NCBI GenBank assembly: GCA_038212405.1
Contig: JBBQUN010000275.1
Location: 1 to 6,101, forward strand
Length of the DNA stretch: 6,101 nt
Source of the DNA: JBBQUN01 sp038212405
Lineage (GTDB): Bacteria; Actinomycetota; Acidimicrobiia; Acidimicrobiales; SZUA-35
Direction: 5' to 3'
Shown in pieces: positions 4,987 to 6,101 of the stretch (position 1 is its first letter; the number at the start of each line of letters is the position of its first letter). The notes below the pieces were generated by a model, which saw only the letters and a list, made by a program, of their open reading frames with translations, was not told where the DNA came from and did not search any database. The translations under genes and the position numbers were made by a program.

Positions 4987-6101
4987 ATGACCAGCGAGAG
5001 CGCAGCACCAGAATCCGTCGGCATGAGCAGCGATCGGCTCGATCGCATCCGCCCGGTGATGCAGGGGTTCGTCGACAACGGCACGATCGCCGGCGCCACC
5101 ACCTTGGTCGCACGCCGAGGCAAGCTCGTCCACTCCGCCCACTTCGGCCATCGTGACCGCGAGGCCGGCGTCGCCATGACGAACGACACGATCTTCCGGA
5201 TCTATTCGATGACCAAACCGGTCGTGTCGACAGCACTCATGCTGCTGCACGAAGAGGGTGCCTTCCAGCTCGAGCACCCGGTGGCCAAGTTCATCCCCGC
5301 GTTCGCCGCGACCCAGGTGATGACGGCCGACGGCACGCTCGTTCCCCAGGAACGCCCGATGGAGGTCCGTGACCTTCTCATGCACACCAGCGGGCTCACC
5401 TACGACTTCATGATCGATAGCCCTGTCGCCCAGCTCTATCGCGACGCTCGCATCATGAACGACGCCGCCCGCCCCCTTGGTGAGCTCGTCGACGCGCTGG
5501 CCGAAATCCCGTTGGCGTCACAGCCCGGTGCTCGGTGGCACTACAGCGTTGGGATCGACGTGGCGGCCCGACTGGTCGAGGTTCTGGCCGATCAGCCACT
5601 TGGCGACTTCCTCGAAGAACGACTCTTCGCTCCGCTCGGCATGAGCGACACCGGCTTCGGCGTTCCCGACGACAAGCTCGACCGCTTGGCCGCCATGTAT
5701 GGGCTCCCCGACTTGGTGGGTGAGAACTACGACGCCATGCAACTGGTCACCGCTGCGCTCAGCGGTTTCAACGAACGCATCGATGTGTCGGCGACCTATC
5801 CGACCGGTACGCCAGCGGTGTTCCAACGGGGTGGACTCGGACTGTTCTCGACCGGTAGCGACTACCTCAGCTTCGCCACCATGCTGTTGCAAAACGGGCG
5901 GAGCGGCGACACCCAACTGATGGGGCGCAAGACCCTCGAACTCATGCACCGCAACCACCTCAGCGATGACCTCCTGCCGTTCGAACTCCTCGGCCGAACC
6001 ACACCCGGCTACGGATTCGGACTCGGTTCCCGGGTCATGATCGACACCGCCGCCAGCGCCGGGACCGGATCAGATGGCGAGTATGGCTGGGCCGGTGCCG
6101 C
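4987..6101 (+). CDS. Serine hydrolase, beta-lactamase / EstB-like esterase family (C-terminus off right edge)
   Basis: The frame is open from ATG 4987 to the window end, giving 371 residues. The product belongs to the SxxK serine hydrolase superfamily (class C beta-lactamase, DD-peptidase and EstB-type esterases). The nucleophile motif is S74-M-T-K77 (IYSMTKP) and the second catalytic motif is Y186-S (WHYSVGIDV). The conserved HTSGL is at 133-137. The last visible residues, YGWAGA (366-371), are the start of the GWGGA-like segment that replaces the KTG motif in many EstB relatives. Perhaps 30-40 residues remain beyond the edge, judged from usual lengths of about 390-420. There is no signal peptide, so a cytoplasmic esterase or amidase is more likely than a cell-wall or resistance enzyme. 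AAGGGGA just before the ATG is a good ribosome binding site. It follows the MBL-fold gene by 86 bp on the same strand, with a hairpin between them. The substrate is unknown. Confidence 0.93.
   Translation, partial: MTSESAAPESVGMSSDRLDRIRPVMQGFVDNGTIAGATTLVARRGKLVHSAHFGHRDREAGVAMTNDTIFRIYSMTKPVVSTALMLLHEEGAFQLEHPVAKFIPAFAATQVMTADGTLVPQERPMEVRDLLMHTSGLTYDFMIDSPVAQLYRDARIMNDAARPLGELVDALAEIPLASQPGARWHYSVGIDVAARLVEVLADQPLGDFLEERLFAPLGMSDTGFGVPDDKLDRLAAMYGLPDLVGENYDAMQLVTAALSGFNERIDVSATYPTGTPAVFQRGGLGLFSTGSDYLSFATMLLQNGRSGDTQLMGRKTLELMHRNHLSDDLLPFELLGRTTPGYGFGLGSRVMIDTAASAGTGSDGEYGWAGA

Noticed and set aside
1..6101. CRISPR array, insertion sequence, tRNA/rRNA or defence system
   Set aside because: I found no spaced palindromic repeats, transposase motifs, terminal inverted repeats with target duplications, or RNA gene signatures. 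The tandem 15-bp units have no spacers.

Overview
The window is GC-rich with a C/G third-position preference, Shine-Dalgarno-type ribosome binding sites and occasional GTG or TTG starts. This suggests a high-GC actinobacterium, perhaps of the Acidimicrobiia. That placement is an inference from composition and protein style; there is no rRNA or tRNA in the window to anchor it.

Left half (minus strand, 1-2470). At the left edge is the first 111 residues of a very basic, probably coiled-coil protein of unknown function. Upstream of it lies the remnant of a three-subunit molybdenum hydroxylase operon (xanthine / CO / aldehyde dehydrogenase superfamily), transcribed in the order large (Mo) subunit, medium (FAD) subunit, small (2Fe-2S) subunit. 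Only the small subunit (466-984) looks intact. The large subunit has an in-frame TGA where the family normally has Trp, a single-base frameshift, an apparent internal deletion and no C-terminal half. It runs directly into a medium subunit that lacks its N-terminal FAD-binding part. The junction is a 45-bp array of three 15-bp units. Two further 15-bp-period duplications sit at the start and end of the small-subunit gene.

Right half (plus strand, 2647-6101). An ornithine cyclodeaminase / mu-crystallin family protein is followed by an MBL-fold metallo-hydrolase and then by a serine hydrolase of the beta-lactamase / esterase (SxxK) family that runs off the right edge. Gaps are short (94 and 86 nt) and all three face the same way, so co-transcription is plausible. 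A 33-codon open frame exactly bridges the first gap, with ATGA and GTGA overlaps on its two sides.

How they may work together. Molybdenum hydroxylases, cyclodeaminase-family dehydrogenases and the two hydrolase types are common in accessory catabolic loci for small organic or N-containing compounds. The intact right-hand genes may once have worked with the Mo hydroxylase, but no substrate can be read from the sequence. I saw no CRISPR array, insertion sequence, tRNA, rRNA or defence system. The most unusual structure is the decaying operon and its 15-bp duplications.
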